Of a stretch of DNA of 64,000 nucleotides, positions 52,872 through 63,099 are shown piece by piece; within the stretch, counting starts at the first letter, position 1; the number at the start of each line of letters is the position of its first letter. Position numbers and translations under genes: made by a program. The stretch comes from Mycobacterium sp. GA-0227b (GTDB lineage: Bacteria; Actinomycetota; Actinomycetes; Mycobacteriales; Mycobacteriaceae): NCBI RefSeq assembly GCF_001499855.1, contig NZ_LQIK01000012.1, forward strand, positions 1-64,000. Reading direction: 5' to 3'. The notes beneath the pieces were generated by a model. The model had not been told where the DNA came from. It did no database searches and saw only the letters and a list, made by a program, of their open reading frames with translations.

Positions 52872-54016
52872 GCCGCACCTCGATCCGACAGGCGCAGCAG
52901 CAGCGCGAGCGCGGCCCGCGCGTCGTCGGCCGCCTCGCCGTCCGAACGGGCCGTCCCGACCAATTCCTCGACCGCAGATGCCGCAAACCCGCCGATGCCG
53001 AGGTCGTCGAACTCACCGTCGGCCGGCATCACCGCGATGTCGGTCTGCTTCTCCCATAGGTTCAGCGCCGCGAACAACCGGTCGTACTTGTCCAGGCACC
53101 TGTCCAGCGCGGCCTTGTCGGTGACGGTCAGCGATCCGGTCAGCGCCAGGCGCACCACGGTGCGCTCCTTGTCCGGCAGCAGGTCGAGGTTGATGTCCAG
53201 GTCGGTGACGTCACGGCCACCGTCGACCCCACGACGCAGCGTGACGAACCGCCAGCGACCCACCTTCCGCGGTTCGACGCGAACCGGATGCGCCGGGTCG
53301 TCCTCGTCGACGTCGACGATCAGCACATGGCCCGGATCGGCCTCGATGTCGTCGTAGTTGGTGACCTCCGGAGATCCGGAGTACCAGATCCGACCGGTGG
53401 ACCCGACCTGCATCCGAGAGTGCTTGTCGCCCAACGCCACATAATGTACGACGCCGCGGCCGATGGCCTCCTCGAGCGCCGCCAGCCGGATCAGCGACGG
53501 CCGGTCCTTGTCGGGCACGAAGATGTCGACACCGCCGTGGCCGACGACGATCCGCGCGGTACCGTCGGCGGGTAGATCGGCGAGCACACCCGCGACCGGA
53601 TCGGACGACGGCGCCTTCGACGTCCACGGCGCCGCCACCAACTGCGCACCGGGGCGCACCTCGTGCACTCCCGCGCGATCGAGGACCGTCACGTTGTCGG
53701 GACACTCTGTGGTGAACAGCGCACTGGTGTACACCGAGGAGGCGTCCAACGGATCGTGGTTGCCGGGCAGCAGGTACACCGGAACACCGATGGCGCGCAT
53801 GGCCTCCAGCGACTGGCTGACGTCACGCGGCGCGAGCTGGTTGTGCTCGAAGACGTCGCCGGCGACGACGACGAACTCCGCGCCCGCCTCGGCGGCCACG
53901 CGTCCGAGCTCGGCCACCACGTCGCGGCGCGCGGCCGAATAACGCGGCTGCGCCTCACCATTGAGGAAATAGCGGGTCATGCCGAGTTGCCAGTCGGCGG
54001 TGTGCACGAATCGCAT
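52868..54016 (-). CDS. SbcD/Mre11-like metallophosphoesterase
   Basis: This encodes 382 aa from ATG 54016 (MRFVHTADWQLG); the in-frame extension to 54103 overlaps upstream noncoding sequence. Metal motifs: D in HTADWQLG, GDVFEHN, GNHDP, GHGGVD, and GDKHS. It would be the nuclease subunit paired with the SMC-like ATPase, whose ATG overlaps its stop. Matches Rv1277. The phosphatase gene to the right is divergent, with a shared ~100-base promoter. Confidence 0.87.
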   Translation of the reverse strand: MRFVHTADWQLGMTRYFLNGEAQPRYSAARRDVVAELGRVAAEAGAEFVVVAGDVFEHNQLAPRDVSQSLEAMRAIGVPVYLLPGNHDPLDASSVYTSALFTTECPDNVTVLDRAGVHEVRPGAQLVAAPWTSKAPSSDPVAGVLADLPADGTARIVVGHGGVDIFVPDKDRPSLIRLAALEEAIGRGVVHYVALGDKHSRMQVGSTGRIWYSGSPEVTNYDDIEADPGHVLIVDVDEDDPAHPVRVEPRKVGRWRFVTLRRGVDGGRDVTDLDINLDLLPDKERTVVRLALTGSLTVTDKAALDRCLDKYDRLFAALNLWEKQTDIAVMPADGEFDDLGIGGFAASAVEELVGTARSDGEAADDARAALALLLRLSDRGAA

Positions 54017-54120
54017 CTCGGCCCATCCCTTCTGCTTGCGTGTTTGCCAGGCATCGCGAGTGTAGGGCGGGGGCCCGACAAGTCCCGGGAGGTGCGTCGG
54101 CATGCCTTACCGTGAGACCG

Positions 54121-54151
54121 GTGATCAGTCCGGTGATCAGTCCGGTGATCA
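54121..54151. repeat. 12-base tandem repeat at the start of the phosphatase gene
   Basis: GTGATCAGTCCG occurs twice in full at 54121-54144, then GTGATCA begins a third copy. Each unit is four codons (V-I-S-P), so copy number changes would not shift the frame but would add or remove possible GTG starts. Confidence 0.7.
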
Positions 54152-54663
54152 AGGTGTATCGCACGCTTCTGCTGCTCCGGCACGCCAAGTCGGGCTACCC
54201 GGCGGGCGTGGCCGATCACGACCGGCCGCTGGCCCCGCGGGGCGTGCGCGAGGCCGGGTTGGCCGGCGACTGGCTGCGGGCGCAGGCTCCTGCGGTGGAC
54301 GCCGTGCTGTGCTCGACGGCGACCCGCACCCGCGAGACGCTGGCCCGGACCCGCGTCGCCGCGCCTGTCGAGTACGTCGACCGCATCTACGACGCGACAC
54401 CGGGCACGGTGATCGACGAGATCAACCGGGTGCAGACACGTTTCGACTTCGAGGTGCAGACGCTGCTGGTCATCGGGCACGAGCCGGCGATGTCCGGTGT
54501 CGCCCTGGGGCTGGCCACCGCGGACGGCAGCAACAAGGCTGCGACCGAGCGGATCTCGATGAAGTTTCCGACCTCATCCATCGCGGTGCTGCGCACGGAG
54601 CGGCCGTGGGATCAGCTCGCCCTCGACGGCGCCGCGCTCGTCACCTTCCACGTGCCGCGCTAA
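54121..54663 (+). CDS. SixA-type phosphohistidine phosphatase
   Basis: This encodes about 180 aa. Histidine phosphatase motif LLLLRHAKSGYP, with the second His in VIGHEPAMSG. Close to Rv1276c. The start is unclear: GTG occurs at 54112, 54121, 54133, 54145 and 54154, and the first part is a 12-base tandem repeat giving VISP-VISP-VIK. A good ATG with GGGAGG (54102) is in another frame. No ATG precedes the conserved part in this frame except at 54040. Confidence 0.8.
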   Translation: MISPVISPVIKVYRTLLLLRHAKSGYPAGVADHDRPLAPRGVREAGLAGDWLRAQAPAVDAVLCSTATRTRETLARTRVAAPVEYVDRIYDATPGTVIDEINRVQTRFDFEVQTLLVIGHEPAMSGVALGLATADGSNKAATERISMKFPTSSIAVLRTERPWDQLALDGAALVTFHVPR

Positions 54664-54691
54664 ATGCTCCTTGCGCAAGCGCCCGTCGGCG

Positions 54692-55258
54692 CTAAGCGCG
54701 GGTGGCCAGCGTCAACTCCATCAGCTTCAGCGCCATCCCGCAGGCATCGATCCCGGGCGCCTGCGGATTGACCCACCAGCCCACGACACCGGCGGCGTCG
54801 CTGGCCACGCCGCACGCGCCGTTCGGATCGTTCGGCCGCATCACGATCGACTGGATGCCGGCCACCCTGCGGTCCTCGATCTGATAGTTCAGCCGCTGCG
54901 CGACCTCGCGCTCATGGTCGAGGTCGCCCATCTCGAACCAGAACCTGGTGATGTCGACCAGACCCGACGGATTGGCCGCCTGCCAGCGACACACCGCGCC
55001 GACGAACGTGCTCTGGATGTCCAGCGGATCGGCGCCCACGGTCTCGGCGAGGATGTCCTCGGTCAGCACCTCGCACTCTTTGAGCAGGTTCGGGTACTGC
55101 CGCTCGGAGTCCTCGTTGCGCGGTACGCCACCCGAGCCCGATTTGGCCGCGGTGCCCTCCACTGTCCGCGTGCAACCGCTGAGCAGGGAAAGGGAAACCA
55201 GGGCGGCGAGCACGACGACCATGCCCGCGAGCAACCGACGGACGGACGCGGTTCTCAT
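54692..55258 (-). CDS. lprC: DUF3558-type lipoprotein LprC
   Basis: This encodes 188 aa from ATG 55258, which overlaps the lprB stop (ATGA). Lipobox L26-S-G-C29. The mature part has YPNLLKECEVLTEDILAETVG, GAVCRWQA and GACGVASD, the DUF3558 pattern with paired cysteines. Position and sequence fit Rv1275. Surface lipoprotein of unknown function, paired with LprB. Confidence 0.82.
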   Translation of the reverse strand: MRTASVRRLLAGMVVVLAALVSLSLLSGCTRTVEGTAAKSGSGGVPRNEDSERQYPNLLKECEVLTEDILAETVGADPLDIQSTFVGAVCRWQAANPSGLVDITRFWFEMGDLDHEREVAQRLNYQIEDRRVAGIQSIVMRPNDPNGACGVASDAAGVVGWWVNPQAPGIDACGMALKLMELTLATRA

Positions 55259-55794
55259 TCGGAATTCACAATCGATTGGCGGGTCAGTTCCTTGGCCACT
55301 TCGCAGGGATCCGGGAACGGCTTCGCGGCGTAGCTGATCGACCACTCGATGAAGTCGTCGTCGAACTGGATGCCGATCTCACACAGGTTGACGCCGTTGG
55401 TCGGATCCTCGCTGTAGCCGATGAACCCGTCGTGGCCTTCGATGCTGATGTCCTCGACGCTGGTGCGCGACAACTCCATGGTCTTGCGCTCTCGGCCGAT
55501 GGGGCTGCCACGGAACCACGTGAACGAGAAGTGCGGGCCCAGGATGCTGCCGCCGGCCAGCCACTGGCATCCGACCGAGGTCTTGGCGGTGTTGACCAAC
55601 CCCGGCACCCGGGTCTGCTTGGTGATCTCCTGGTCGCTGATACCGCCGCATTCCGGAAAAAACGGGCCGTGCGAGACGTTCTCCGTCGGCGCCGGGCTGT
55701 CCTCGGGCACCTGCGGGCCGGCCGGTTCGGAATCCGAGCATGCGGCGACCAGCGGGATGACCGCCGCGGCCGCAACGGCCAGGCAGCGAGTCAT
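55255..55794 (-). CDS. lprB: Lipoprotein LprB
   Basis: This encodes 179 aa from ATG 55794; GTG 55812 is possible. Lipobox V16-A-A-C19. GPFFPECGGISDQ, NTAKTSVGCQWLAGGSILGPHFSF and RGSPIGRERKT match what I recall of Rv1274 almost residue for residue. DUF3558 family. Cotranscribed with lprC; divergent from the ABC exporter genes. Confidence 0.85.
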   Translation of the reverse strand: MTRCLAVAAAAVIPLVAACSDSEPAGPQVPEDSPAPTENVSHGPFFPECGGISDQEITKQTRVPGLVNTAKTSVGCQWLAGGSILGPHFSFTWFRGSPIGRERKTMELSRTSVEDISIEGHDGFIGYSEDPTNGVNLCEIGIQFDDDFIEWSISYAAKPFPDPCEVAKELTRQSIVNSE

Positions 55795-55898
55795 GCGCGT
55801 GCTGTGGGTCACGCCATGCACTGTAGCGGCAGCCCACGGGGTCAAGCACCGACATGTCGGTTGACCTGCTGATTCATCCGGTATGCGACAGTAACGGG

Positions 55899-57647
55899 AT
55901 GCTATGGGCGCTGCTGCGACAGTACGCGCGGCCATACCGGGCGCCGCTCGCCGCGGTCGCCACGCTGCAGTTGATCAGCACGCTGGCGTCGCTGTACCTG
56001 CCGACCGTCAACGCGGCGATCATCGACGACGGCGTCACAACCGGCAACCTGCGCAGGATCGTCGAGTTGGGCGGTGTGATGCTTGCGGTCACCGCGCTGC
56101 AGGTGGTGTGCGCGGTCGGCGCGGTGTACTTCGGGTCGCGGGCGGGCATGGGCGTCGGCCGCGACCTGCGTGGCGCGATCTTCCACCACGTCACCGGGTT
56201 CTCGACGGAGGACACCGCACGGTTCGGCGCGCCGTCGCTGCTGACCCGCACCACCAACGACGTGCAGCAGATCCAGCTTCTGGTGCAACTGAGCTGCACG
56301 ATGCTGATCACCGCTCCGATCATGTCGGTCGGCGGCATCTTCATGGCCGTGCACCAGGATGCCGGCCTGTCGTGGCTGCTGCTGGTCAGTGTGCCGATCC
56401 TGGCCGTGGCGAACTACTGGATCGTGCGTCACCTGCTGCCGATATTCCGCCGTATGCAGCGGCAGGTCGACGGCATCAACCGCGTGATGCGCGATCAGCT
56501 CGCGGGGATGCGGGTGATCCGCGCGTTCGCCCGGGAGCCGTTCGAGCGCAACCGGTTCGCCGTGGCCAACCACGCCTTGGCCGACACCGCACTGGAGGCC
56601 GGCCGGTGGCAGGCGCTGATGCTGCCGACCACGACGCTGGTGATCAACGTCTCGAGCGTCGCACTGATCTGGTTCGGTGGTTTGCGCATCGACGCCGGCC
56701 AAATGCAGGTCGGCTCGCTGATCGCGTTCCTGGCCTACTTCATGCAGATTCTGATGGCCGTTCTGCTGGCGACGTTCCTCCTCGTCATCATCCCGCGCGC
56801 ATCGGTGTGCGCCGAACGCATCACCGAGGTGCTGTCGGTCTCGCCGCACATCACCAGCCCGCCGCACCCGGTCCGGCCGGCGACGGTCGAGGGACGGATC
56901 CGGCTCGCGGGCGCGACGTTCTCCTATCCGGGAGCTGAACGCCCTGTCCTGCAGGATGTTTCGCTGACGGTACGACCCGGTACGACGACGGCTGTGGTCG
57001 GGTCCACCGGGTCGGGCAAGTCGACGCTGGTGTCACTGATCTGCCGGATGTACGACGTGACCAGCGGTTCGGTTCGACTCGACGGGGTCGACGTGCGCGA
57101 GTACGACCCCGAGCACCTGTGGTCGGTGATCGGCCTGGTGCCGCAGCGCGGCTACCTGTTCTCGGGCACCGTCGCCGACAACCTGCAACTGGGCGCGGTG
57201 CCGGGACATGTCGCCACCGAGGACGAGATGTGGGAGGCGCTGCGGGTGGCCGCCGCCGACGATTTCGTCCGGGCGCACGCCGACGGCCTGGCCATGCGGG
57301 TCGCGCAGGGCGGGAGGAACTTCTCGGGCGGGCAGCGGCAACGGTTGGCCATCGCCCGCGCGGTGATCCGTCGCCCCGCCGTCTACCTGTTCGACGACGC
57401 GTTCTCCGCGCTCGACGTGCACACCGACGCTCGAGTGCGCGCGGCGCTGCGCGAGGTGTCGGCGGAAGCGACGGTCATCGTTGTCGCACAGCGCATCTCC
57501 ACCGTCACGCAGGCAGATCAGATCGTCGTCATCGACGACGGTCGGGTCGTCGGCATCGGCACCCACGAGACGCTGCTCGCGGACTGCGCCGAGTACGCAG
57601 AGTTCGCCGACTCCCAGTCGCTCGCCGAAGTGGGTGACGCGCAATGA
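55899..57647 (+). CDS. ABC exporter half-transporter, degenerate ATP site
   Basis: This encodes 582 aa from ATG 55899 ([14 protein letters not shown]). Six membrane helices (~residues 15-300), then an [20 protein letters not shown]. The Walker B end reads [11 protein letters not shown], with Asp where the catalytic Glu is normal, and the switch His is Gln (VAQRIS). So its own catalytic site is degenerate, typical for one half of a heterodimeric exporter. Matches Rv1273c. ATGA overlap with the next gene, its partner. Confidence 0.9.
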   Translation: MLWALLRQYARPYRAPLAAVATLQLISTLASLYLPTVNAAIIDDGVTTGNLRRIVELGGVMLAVTALQVVCAVGAVYFGSRAGMGVGRDLRGAIFHHVTGFSTEDTARFGAPSLLTRTTNDVQQIQLLVQLSCTMLITAPIMSVGGIFMAVHQDAGLSWLLLVSVPILAVANYWIVRHLLPIFRRMQRQVDGINRVMRDQLAGMRVIRAFAREPFERNRFAVANHALADTALEAGRWQALMLPTTTLVINVSSVALIWFGGLRIDAGQMQVGSLIAFLAYFMQILMAVLLATFLLVIIPRASVCAERITEVLSVSPHITSPPHPVRPATVEGRIRLAGATFSYPGAERPVLQDVSLTVRPGTTTAVVGSTGSGKSTLVSLICRMYDVTSGSVRLDGVDVREYDPEHLWSVIGLVPQRGYLFSGTVADNLQLGAVPGHVATEDEMWEALRVAAADDFVRAHADGLAMRVAQGGRNFSGGQRQRLAIARAVIRRPAVYLFDDAFSALDVHTDARVRAALREVSAEATVIVVAQRISTVTQADQIVVIDDGRVVGIGTHETLLADCAEYAEFADSQSLAEVGDAQ

Positions 57648-59551
57648 CCGGGCCGATGGCGCGGCCGATCCGCGGCACGGCGCAGCCACCGACCCCGCGG
57701 TCCCGCGACTTCACCGGATCGGCGATCCGACTGATCAAGCGGTTGACGCCGCAGCGCGGCCTGACCGCGGCGGTGATCCTGCTGGGTGTCGGCGGCATCG
57801 CGATCAGCGTCGTCGGGCCGCGAATCCTCGGGCACGCCACCGATCTCCTGTTCAACGGTGTGATCGGGCGCCAACTGCCGGCGGGCCTGACCAAGGAGCA
57901 GGCGATCGAGGCCGCGCGCGCCCGCGGCGATGACACCTTCGCCGATCTGCTGTCGGGAATGAACGTCGTTCCCGGCCGCGGCATCGACTTCGGCGCTGTC
58001 GGCCGCACCCTGCTCCTCGCGCTGTGCCTGTACCTGGTTGCCGCGCTGCTGGTCTGGCTGCAGGCACGGCTTCTCATCGTCGCGGTGCAGCGGACGATGG
58101 TGACCCTGCGCTCCGACGTCGAGAACAAGGTCCACCGGATGCCGCTGTCCTACTTCGACTCTCGCCAGCGCGGCGAGGTTCTCAGCCGGGTGACAAACGA
58201 CGTCGACAACATCCAGACCTCGCTGTCGATGACGATCAGCCAGCTGATGACGGCCGTGCTGACGGTGCTTTCGGTGCTGGTGATGATGCTGACGATCTCG
58301 CCACTGCTGACCATGCTGACGGTGGTGACGGTGCCGTTGTCACTGTGGGCGACCCGGGTGATCGCGCGCAGGTCGCGACGGTTGTTCGTCGCGCAGTGGA
58401 CGAACACCGGCCGGCTCAACGCCCACATCGAGGAGACCTACAGCGGTTTTGCGATTGTCAAGACGTTCGGCCACCGCGCGGCCGCCGAGGAACGCTTCCG
58501 CGAGTGCAACGACGACGTCTACCACGCCGCCTTCGGCGCGCACTTCTTTTCGGGGCTGGTGTCGCCGGCCACCACGTTCATCGGGAACCTGAGCTATGTC
58601 GCGGTGGCGGTGGTGGGCGGACTGCAGGTCGCCACCGGTCAGATCACGCTCGGCAACATCCAGGCGTTCATCCAGTACGTCCGCCAGTTCAACCAGCCGC
58701 TGACGCAGGTGGCCGGCATGTACAACGCGATGCAGTCCGGCGTGGCCAGCGCCGAGCGGGTGTTCGACCTGCTCGACGACGAGGAGGAGGAACCCGATCC
58801 GGATCCGGCGGCCCATCCCGACGGCCGGGACATGGTGGGGCGGGTCGAGTTCGAGGACGTCACGTTCGGCTACCACCCCGACACACCGGTCATCGAGAAC
58901 GTGTCGCTGATCGCCGAACCCGGCAGCACGGTCGCGATCGTCGGGCCGACGGGGGCCGGCAAGACCACTCTGGTGAACCTGTTGATGCGGTTCTACGACG
59001 TCGACTCCGGTCGGATACTGGTTGACGGCGTGGACATCTCGACGGTCAGCAGGGCTTCTCTGCGGTCGCGGATCGGGATGGTGCTGCAGGACACCTGGTT
59101 GTTCGGCGGCACCATCTACGACAACATCGCCTACGGCAGGCCGGACGCGTCGGAGGACGAAGTTCTCGCGGCCGCGAAAGCCGCATACGTCGACCGGTTC
59201 GTGCACATGCTGCCCGACGGGTACCAGACTCATGTCAGCGACGACGGCGGCACCATCAGCGCCGGTGAGAAGCAGCTCATCACGATCGCCCGTGCGGTGC
59301 TGGCCCGGCCGCGATTGCTGATCCTCGACGAGGCCACCAGTTCGGTCGACACCCGCACCGAGCTGCTGATCCAGCACGCCATGGCCGAATTGCGCCGCGA
59401 CCGCACGAGTTTCATAATCGCCCACCGGCTTTCGACGATCCGCGACGCCGACCTGATCGTGGTGCTCGAGGCGGGCCGGATCGTCGAACGCGGCAACCAC
59501 GCCGAACTGCTGGCTAAGCGTGGTGCTTATTGGTCCATGACGCAGGCCTGA
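57644..59551 (+). CDS. ABC exporter half-transporter, canonical ATP site
   Basis: This encodes 635 aa. Longer N-terminus, six helices, NBD with [21 protein letters not shown] (catalytic Glu present) and IIAHRLSTI (His present). The signature is ISAGEKQL instead of LSGGQ. Combined with the partner this gives one working and one degenerate ATP site. Matches Rv1272c. Exports an unknown lipid or drug. Confidence 0.9.
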   Translation: MTGPMARPIRGTAQPPTPRSRDFTGSAIRLIKRLTPQRGLTAAVILLGVGGIAISVVGPRILGHATDLLFNGVIGRQLPAGLTKEQAIEAARARGDDTFADLLSGMNVVPGRGIDFGAVGRTLLLALCLYLVAALLVWLQARLLIVAVQRTMVTLRSDVENKVHRMPLSYFDSRQRGEVLSRVTNDVDNIQTSLSMTISQLMTAVLTVLSVLVMMLTISPLLTMLTVVTVPLSLWATRVIARRSRRLFVAQWTNTGRLNAHIEETYSGFAIVKTFGHRAAAEERFRECNDDVYHAAFGAHFFSGLVSPATTFIGNLSYVAVAVVGGLQVATGQITLGNIQAFIQYVRQFNQPLTQVAGMYNAMQSGVASAERVFDLLDDEEEEPDPDPAAHPDGRDMVGRVEFEDVTFGYHPDTPVIENVSLIAEPGSTVAIVGPTGAGKTTLVNLLMRFYDVDSGRILVDGVDISTVSRASLRSRIGMVLQDTWLFGGTIYDNIAYGRPDASEDEVLAAAKAAYVDRFVHMLPDGYQTHVSDDGGTISAGEKQLITIARAVLARPRLLILDEATSSVDTRTELLIQHAMAELRRDRTSFIIAHRLSTIRDADLIVVLEAGRIVERGNHAELLAKRGAYWSMTQA

Positions 59552-59567
59552 CCGCCGTACGCTCACC

Positions 59568-61739
59568 ATGATGAGCAAGACGGTCTACACCTTCTGCCGA
59601 TACTGCCTGGCGTCGTGCGGCCTGGAGGTGACGGTCGACGACAACCGCGTCACCAAGATCGCCGCGGACAAACAGAACCCGCACAGCTGGCAGGACTTCT
59701 GCGCCAAGGGACGTACCGCACACCAACTCGTCGAACATCCGCGACGGATCCTTCACCCGATGCGCCGCGTCGGCGACTCCTACGTCGAGGCCACCTGGGA
59801 CGAGGCCATCAGCGACATCGCCGCCAGGATGAACGCCGCGATCGACGCGGGTGGTCCCGACGCGGTCGGCGTCTATTACGGCAATCCATCCGGGTTTTCG
59901 TCGTCGAACATCATCTTCATGAACGGCTGGCTGGACGCGATCGGCACGCACAGCCGCTACTTCGTCGGCTCGGTCGACCAGAACGCGATGCACGTCGTCG
60001 CCGCCGCGATGTACGGGTCGATCCTGATGGCGCCCGTGTCCGATATCGACAACTGCGACTACTTCCTTCTGGTCGGCACCAACCCGGCGGTGAGCGCGTG
60101 GAACTGGCTGGAGACCGTACCCGGCGGGTGGCGGCGCGCGCTCGCACGTCAACAACAGGGCGCCACGATCGTCGTGGTCGATCCGCTGCGCACCGAATCC
60201 GCCGAGAAGGCCGACGTGCACCTTGCGGTGCGGCCCGGACAGGACTGGGCGCTACTGCTGGCCATGGTGAAGGTCATCCTCGACGAGGGCCTCGAGCATC
60301 GCGGCGACTGCACCGAACTCGCCACCGGAGTGGACGATCTGCGCGCACTGGTCGCCGATGCGGATCTCGATGATCTGGCCGCCCGCTGCGACATCGCACG
60401 CGACCGGATCGAGCAGGTCGCCCACGACTTCGCCGCGGCGCGCGGAGCCATGGTGGTCACCCGGACCGGGGTCTCACTGCACCTGACCGGCACCGTCGCC
60501 GAGTGGCTGGGACACGTGCTCAACGTGATCACCGGCCGAATGGACCGCCCCGGTGGGCGTCGCTACGAGCCCGGCTACGTCGACGCGATCCGGATGTCGG
60601 CGATGGTCAAGGCCAAGCCGCATCACAGCCGACTGCTGGGCCGCGAGATGGTCGCGGGCGCACACGCGCTCAGCGAATTGCCCGACGAGATCACCACTCC
60701 CGGCCGCGGCCAGATCCGGGCGATGCTGATCAACTGCGGCAATCCCGTGGTTTCCGGGCCCGACGGCGCCAAACTCGACCGCGCGCTGGCCGATCTCGAC
60801 CTGCTCGTCGCCATCGACTTCGTCCAGCGCGAGAGCCACCGCCACGCGCACTGGCTGCTGCCGGCGGCCCACTGGCTGGAACGCAGTGACCTGCTCGCGT
60901 TCACCAGCAACATGCACGACGAGCCGTATCTGCATTACGGGGCCAAGGCCGTCGAGCCGCCGCCGGACGTCCGGGAGGAATGGCACATCTTCACCGACCT
61001 GGCGATCGCGATGCGCAGACCTCTGTTCCGCGCGCGCGGCCTCAACGGGTTCATCACGGCGACCCGGGCGTTGGCACGGCTGACCCGCAAGCCGAACCTG
61101 GAGTTCGGCCCGCACTGGATCGACCGGCTTGTCGTCGCGACCGGACGAAAGTTCAACGGACGCCGGATCAAATGGCGTGATGTCACATCGCATCCCCACG
61201 GCTGGGTGTTGGGGCCTCGCGAGTTCGGGCATTTTCGCGACGCGCTGCGAACCGACGACAAGAAGGTGCACGCCGCGCCGCCGGAGTTCGTCGCGCGGGC
61301 CCGCGAACTGCTCGCCGGACCGCATCCCGAGCCGCCCATCGGCTATCCGTTCCAGCTGGCCAACCGCAGGCACCGGCACTCGATGAACTCGTGGCTCAAC
61401 GACCTGCCCGGCCTGCATCCGGCGGGTAAGGGCAACGACGTCGTCATTCATCCGAAGGACGCCGCCGACTTGGGAGTGACCGACGGCGACCTGGTCAGCA
61501 TCATCTCGCCCGTCGGCGCGATCGAGTTGAGGGCGGTGGTGAACGACCGGCCGCGTCAAGGCGTGATCATCGTCGACCACGGCTGGGGCTCAAGGGTTTT
61601 CGACCCCCGCGGTCGCGCCGAGCCGATCTCCTACGGCGCCAACCGCAACCTGCTGATCAACGGCGGACCGGTGGATCCGCTGTCGCAGACGTCGGCCCTG
61701 AGTTCGGCCTTCGTCGCCGTAAAGCGACGCGACAGCTAG
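59568..61739 (+). CDS. Molybdopterin oxidoreductase
   Basis: This encodes 723 aa. N-terminal 4Fe-4S ligands C10-x2-C13-x3-C17 and C45 (FCAKG). The DMSO-reductase-family fold follows: GVYYGNPSGFSSSN, LLVGTNPAVSAWNW, VVDPLRTESAEKADVHLAVRPGQD, and a C-terminal barrel RHRHSMNSWLNDLPG...NDVVIHPKDAADLGVTDGD. No in-frame TGA, so no selenocysteine. Related to formate-dehydrogenase/nitrate-reductase-like enzymes of actinobacteria; substrate unknown. No partner subunits adjacent. Confidence 0.87.
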   Translation: MMSKTVYTFCRYCLASCGLEVTVDDNRVTKIAADKQNPHSWQDFCAKGRTAHQLVEHPRRILHPMRRVGDSYVEATWDEAISDIAARMNAAIDAGGPDAVGVYYGNPSGFSSSNIIFMNGWLDAIGTHSRYFVGSVDQNAMHVVAAAMYGSILMAPVSDIDNCDYFLLVGTNPAVSAWNWLETVPGGWRRALARQQQGATIVVVDPLRTESAEKADVHLAVRPGQDWALLLAMVKVILDEGLEHRGDCTELATGVDDLRALVADADLDDLAARCDIARDRIEQVAHDFAAARGAMVVTRTGVSLHLTGTVAEWLGHVLNVITGRMDRPGGRRYEPGYVDAIRMSAMVKAKPHHSRLLGREMVAGAHALSELPDEITTPGRGQIRAMLINCGNPVVSGPDGAKLDRALADLDLLVAIDFVQRESHRHAHWLLPAAHWLERSDLLAFTSNMHDEPYLHYGAKAVEPPPDVREEWHIFTDLAIAMRRPLFRARGLNGFITATRALARLTRKPNLEFGPHWIDRLVVATGRKFNGRRIKWRDVTSHPHGWVLGPREFGHFRDALRTDDKKVHAAPPEFVARARELLAGPHPEPPIGYPFQLANRRHRHSMNSWLNDLPGLHPAGKGNDVVIHPKDAADLGVTDGDLVSIISPVGAIELRAVVNDRPRQGVIIVDHGWGSRVFDPRGRAEPISYGANRNLLINGGPVDPLSQTSALSSAFVAVKRRDS

Positions 61740-62296
61740 AGTTTGGGGCCCTCGGCGCGTAAGTCATCGACGTTGCGCATCGCCTCGCGCAACTTGCCCA
61801 GCCACTCCTCGGCATGGTCGCCGACCAGTCGCACCGACCACGCCAGCGCGTCCGAACGCGACCGCGCCACACCCGCGTCCACCAGCGTGTCCAGCACCTG
61901 CCGCTCGGGCTGGCGCAGCCGCGTCATGACCGGCACGGCCAAGTGCGTGAACAGGATTCGTTCGGCGGATTCGCCGGCCCCCACCTGGACGCCCCACGCC
62001 ACCTTGCGTCCGTAGCGCGCCTCGGCTTCGTCGGCAATGCGCATCCGCTCGGGCCGGGTCTCTTCGCGGAACCGCGCAACCCGTCCGGACGCACGCGCCT
62101 CACTCTCGCCGCCCTCGGGTTCGGGCAGGCGGCCGATGACCGTGATCTCCTCGCGGTCGACGACCACCGTCGGGTCGCCGGCGAACCAGCCCTCGGGAAG
62201 CCTGCCGGCGAACCAGTCGGGCGCGTCGCCGGCGTCGGGTTGCGCAGCCTGTTGCCAGCCGCCCGGACGGCGCCGGCCATGGATGTTGTGTCTCAT
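61736..62296 (-). CDS. Conserved hypothetical protein
   Basis: This encodes 186 aa, soluble. An N-terminal Gly/Pro/Gln tail, a central beta region (DPTVVVDREEITVIGRLPEPEG) and a helical C-terminus (QVLDTLVDAGVARSRSDALAWSVRLVGDHAEEWLGKLREAM), the last resembling ribbon-helix or antitoxin-like 'sRSDALaWs' patterns found in mycobacteria. Its stop overlaps the oxidoreductase stop by four bases (convergent). Confidence 0.65.
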   Translation of the reverse strand: MRHNIHGRRRPGGWQQAAQPDAGDAPDWFAGRLPEGWFAGDPTVVVDREEITVIGRLPEPEGGESEARASGRVARFREETRPERMRIADEAEARYGRKVAWGVQVGAGESAERILFTHLAVPVMTRLRQPERQVLDTLVDAGVARSRSDALAWSVRLVGDHAEEWLGKLREAMRNVDDLRAEGPKL

Positions 62297-62399
62297 GATT
62301 ACATGATTACTCCGTTACACGGCGGATGGTAGGGGATTCGCCTCAGAGCGAAACGACCTGCTTGACCTCAACCGATATTGAGCTCCTACCGTCACGACC

Positions 62400-62861
62400 A
62401 TGAACCGACCGACGTTGTCCGACGATCCACGCCACCTACAGGAAGCTCAAGCGGCCGTTGACGCCTTCGTCGCCGAACTACAGGCGGCGATCGACACCGG
62501 TGACGCCGAGTTGTACAACGCTCATTTCGCCGACGACGTGCTGTGGGGCAGCCCGTACGGCGCCACGGTCCCCGGCTACGACACCCTGCATGCCATTCAC
62601 CGCCGCCTGTTCGCCGCGGCGGTCGCCGGGCCGCGGTCGCGCTACGAGGCGGTCGCGGTCAGCGCGCCCGCACCCGGCGTCGCCGTCGCGCAGGTGAGGC
62701 GGACGGCGTTGACGGAAGACGGCACACCGGTTCCCATCGAACAGGAAGCGCCGTTCTCGGAGATGGCGCTCTACGTGCTGGTGCGCCACAACGGGCAGTG
62801 GTGGCTCGCGGCCGGACAGAACACGATCGTCCGGCCGACGCCCACCGATCGGTTGAGCTAG
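62400..62861 (+). CDS. SnoaL/SgcJ-like NTF2-fold protein
   Basis: This encodes 153 aa. FVAELQAAIDTGDAELYNAHFADDVLWGSPYG and the closing strands FSEMALYVLVRHNGQWWLAAGQNT match the SgcJ/EcaC and SnoaL type. A small alpha-beta barrel that binds a ligand or acts as an enzyme; function unknown. No strong ribosome site, which suits possible leaderless translation. Stop overlaps that of the next gene, convergent. Confidence 0.8.
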   Translation: MNRPTLSDDPRHLQEAQAAVDAFVAELQAAIDTGDAELYNAHFADDVLWGSPYGATVPGYDTLHAIHRRLFAAAVAGPRSRYEAVAVSAPAPGVAVAQVRRTALTEDGTPVPIEQEAPFSEMALYVLVRHNGQWWLAAGQNTIVRPTPTDRLS

Positions 62862-63061
62862 TTGCGCTTGAGCAGCAGCGCCGCGCCGCCCGCCACCACC
62901 ATGCCGATCAACAGCAGCACGGCCAGCGCCGGGCTGACCAGCCACCACACCAAACCCACCACGAGTAGCGCCGGCGACGCGACGAACAGCACCATGCCCG
63001 GATGCTGCTTGATGACCGCCACTGCGCTCTGCGCTCGCACCCGGTCAATTTCCTTTGCCAT
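62858..63061 (-). CDS. Small membrane protein
   Basis: This encodes 67 aa. Two membrane segments: VLFVASPALLVVGLVWWLV and PALAVLLLIGMVVAGGAALLL, with a basic N-terminus and a KRN tail. Function unknown. Four-base stop overlap with the SnoaL-like gene; divergent from the AIM24 gene. Confidence 0.7.
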   Translation of the reverse strand: MAKEIDRVRAQSAVAVIKQHPGMVLFVASPALLVVGLVWWLVSPALAVLLLIGMVVAGGAALLLKRN

Positions 63062-63099
63062 AGCCCAAGAATGCCAGTCGTCCGGTTAGTTTGGTGCCC

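Noticed and set aside
59568..61739. Selenocysteine in the molybdopterin enzyme
   Set aside because: There is no in-frame TGA before the terminal stop, so it is not a selenoprotein.
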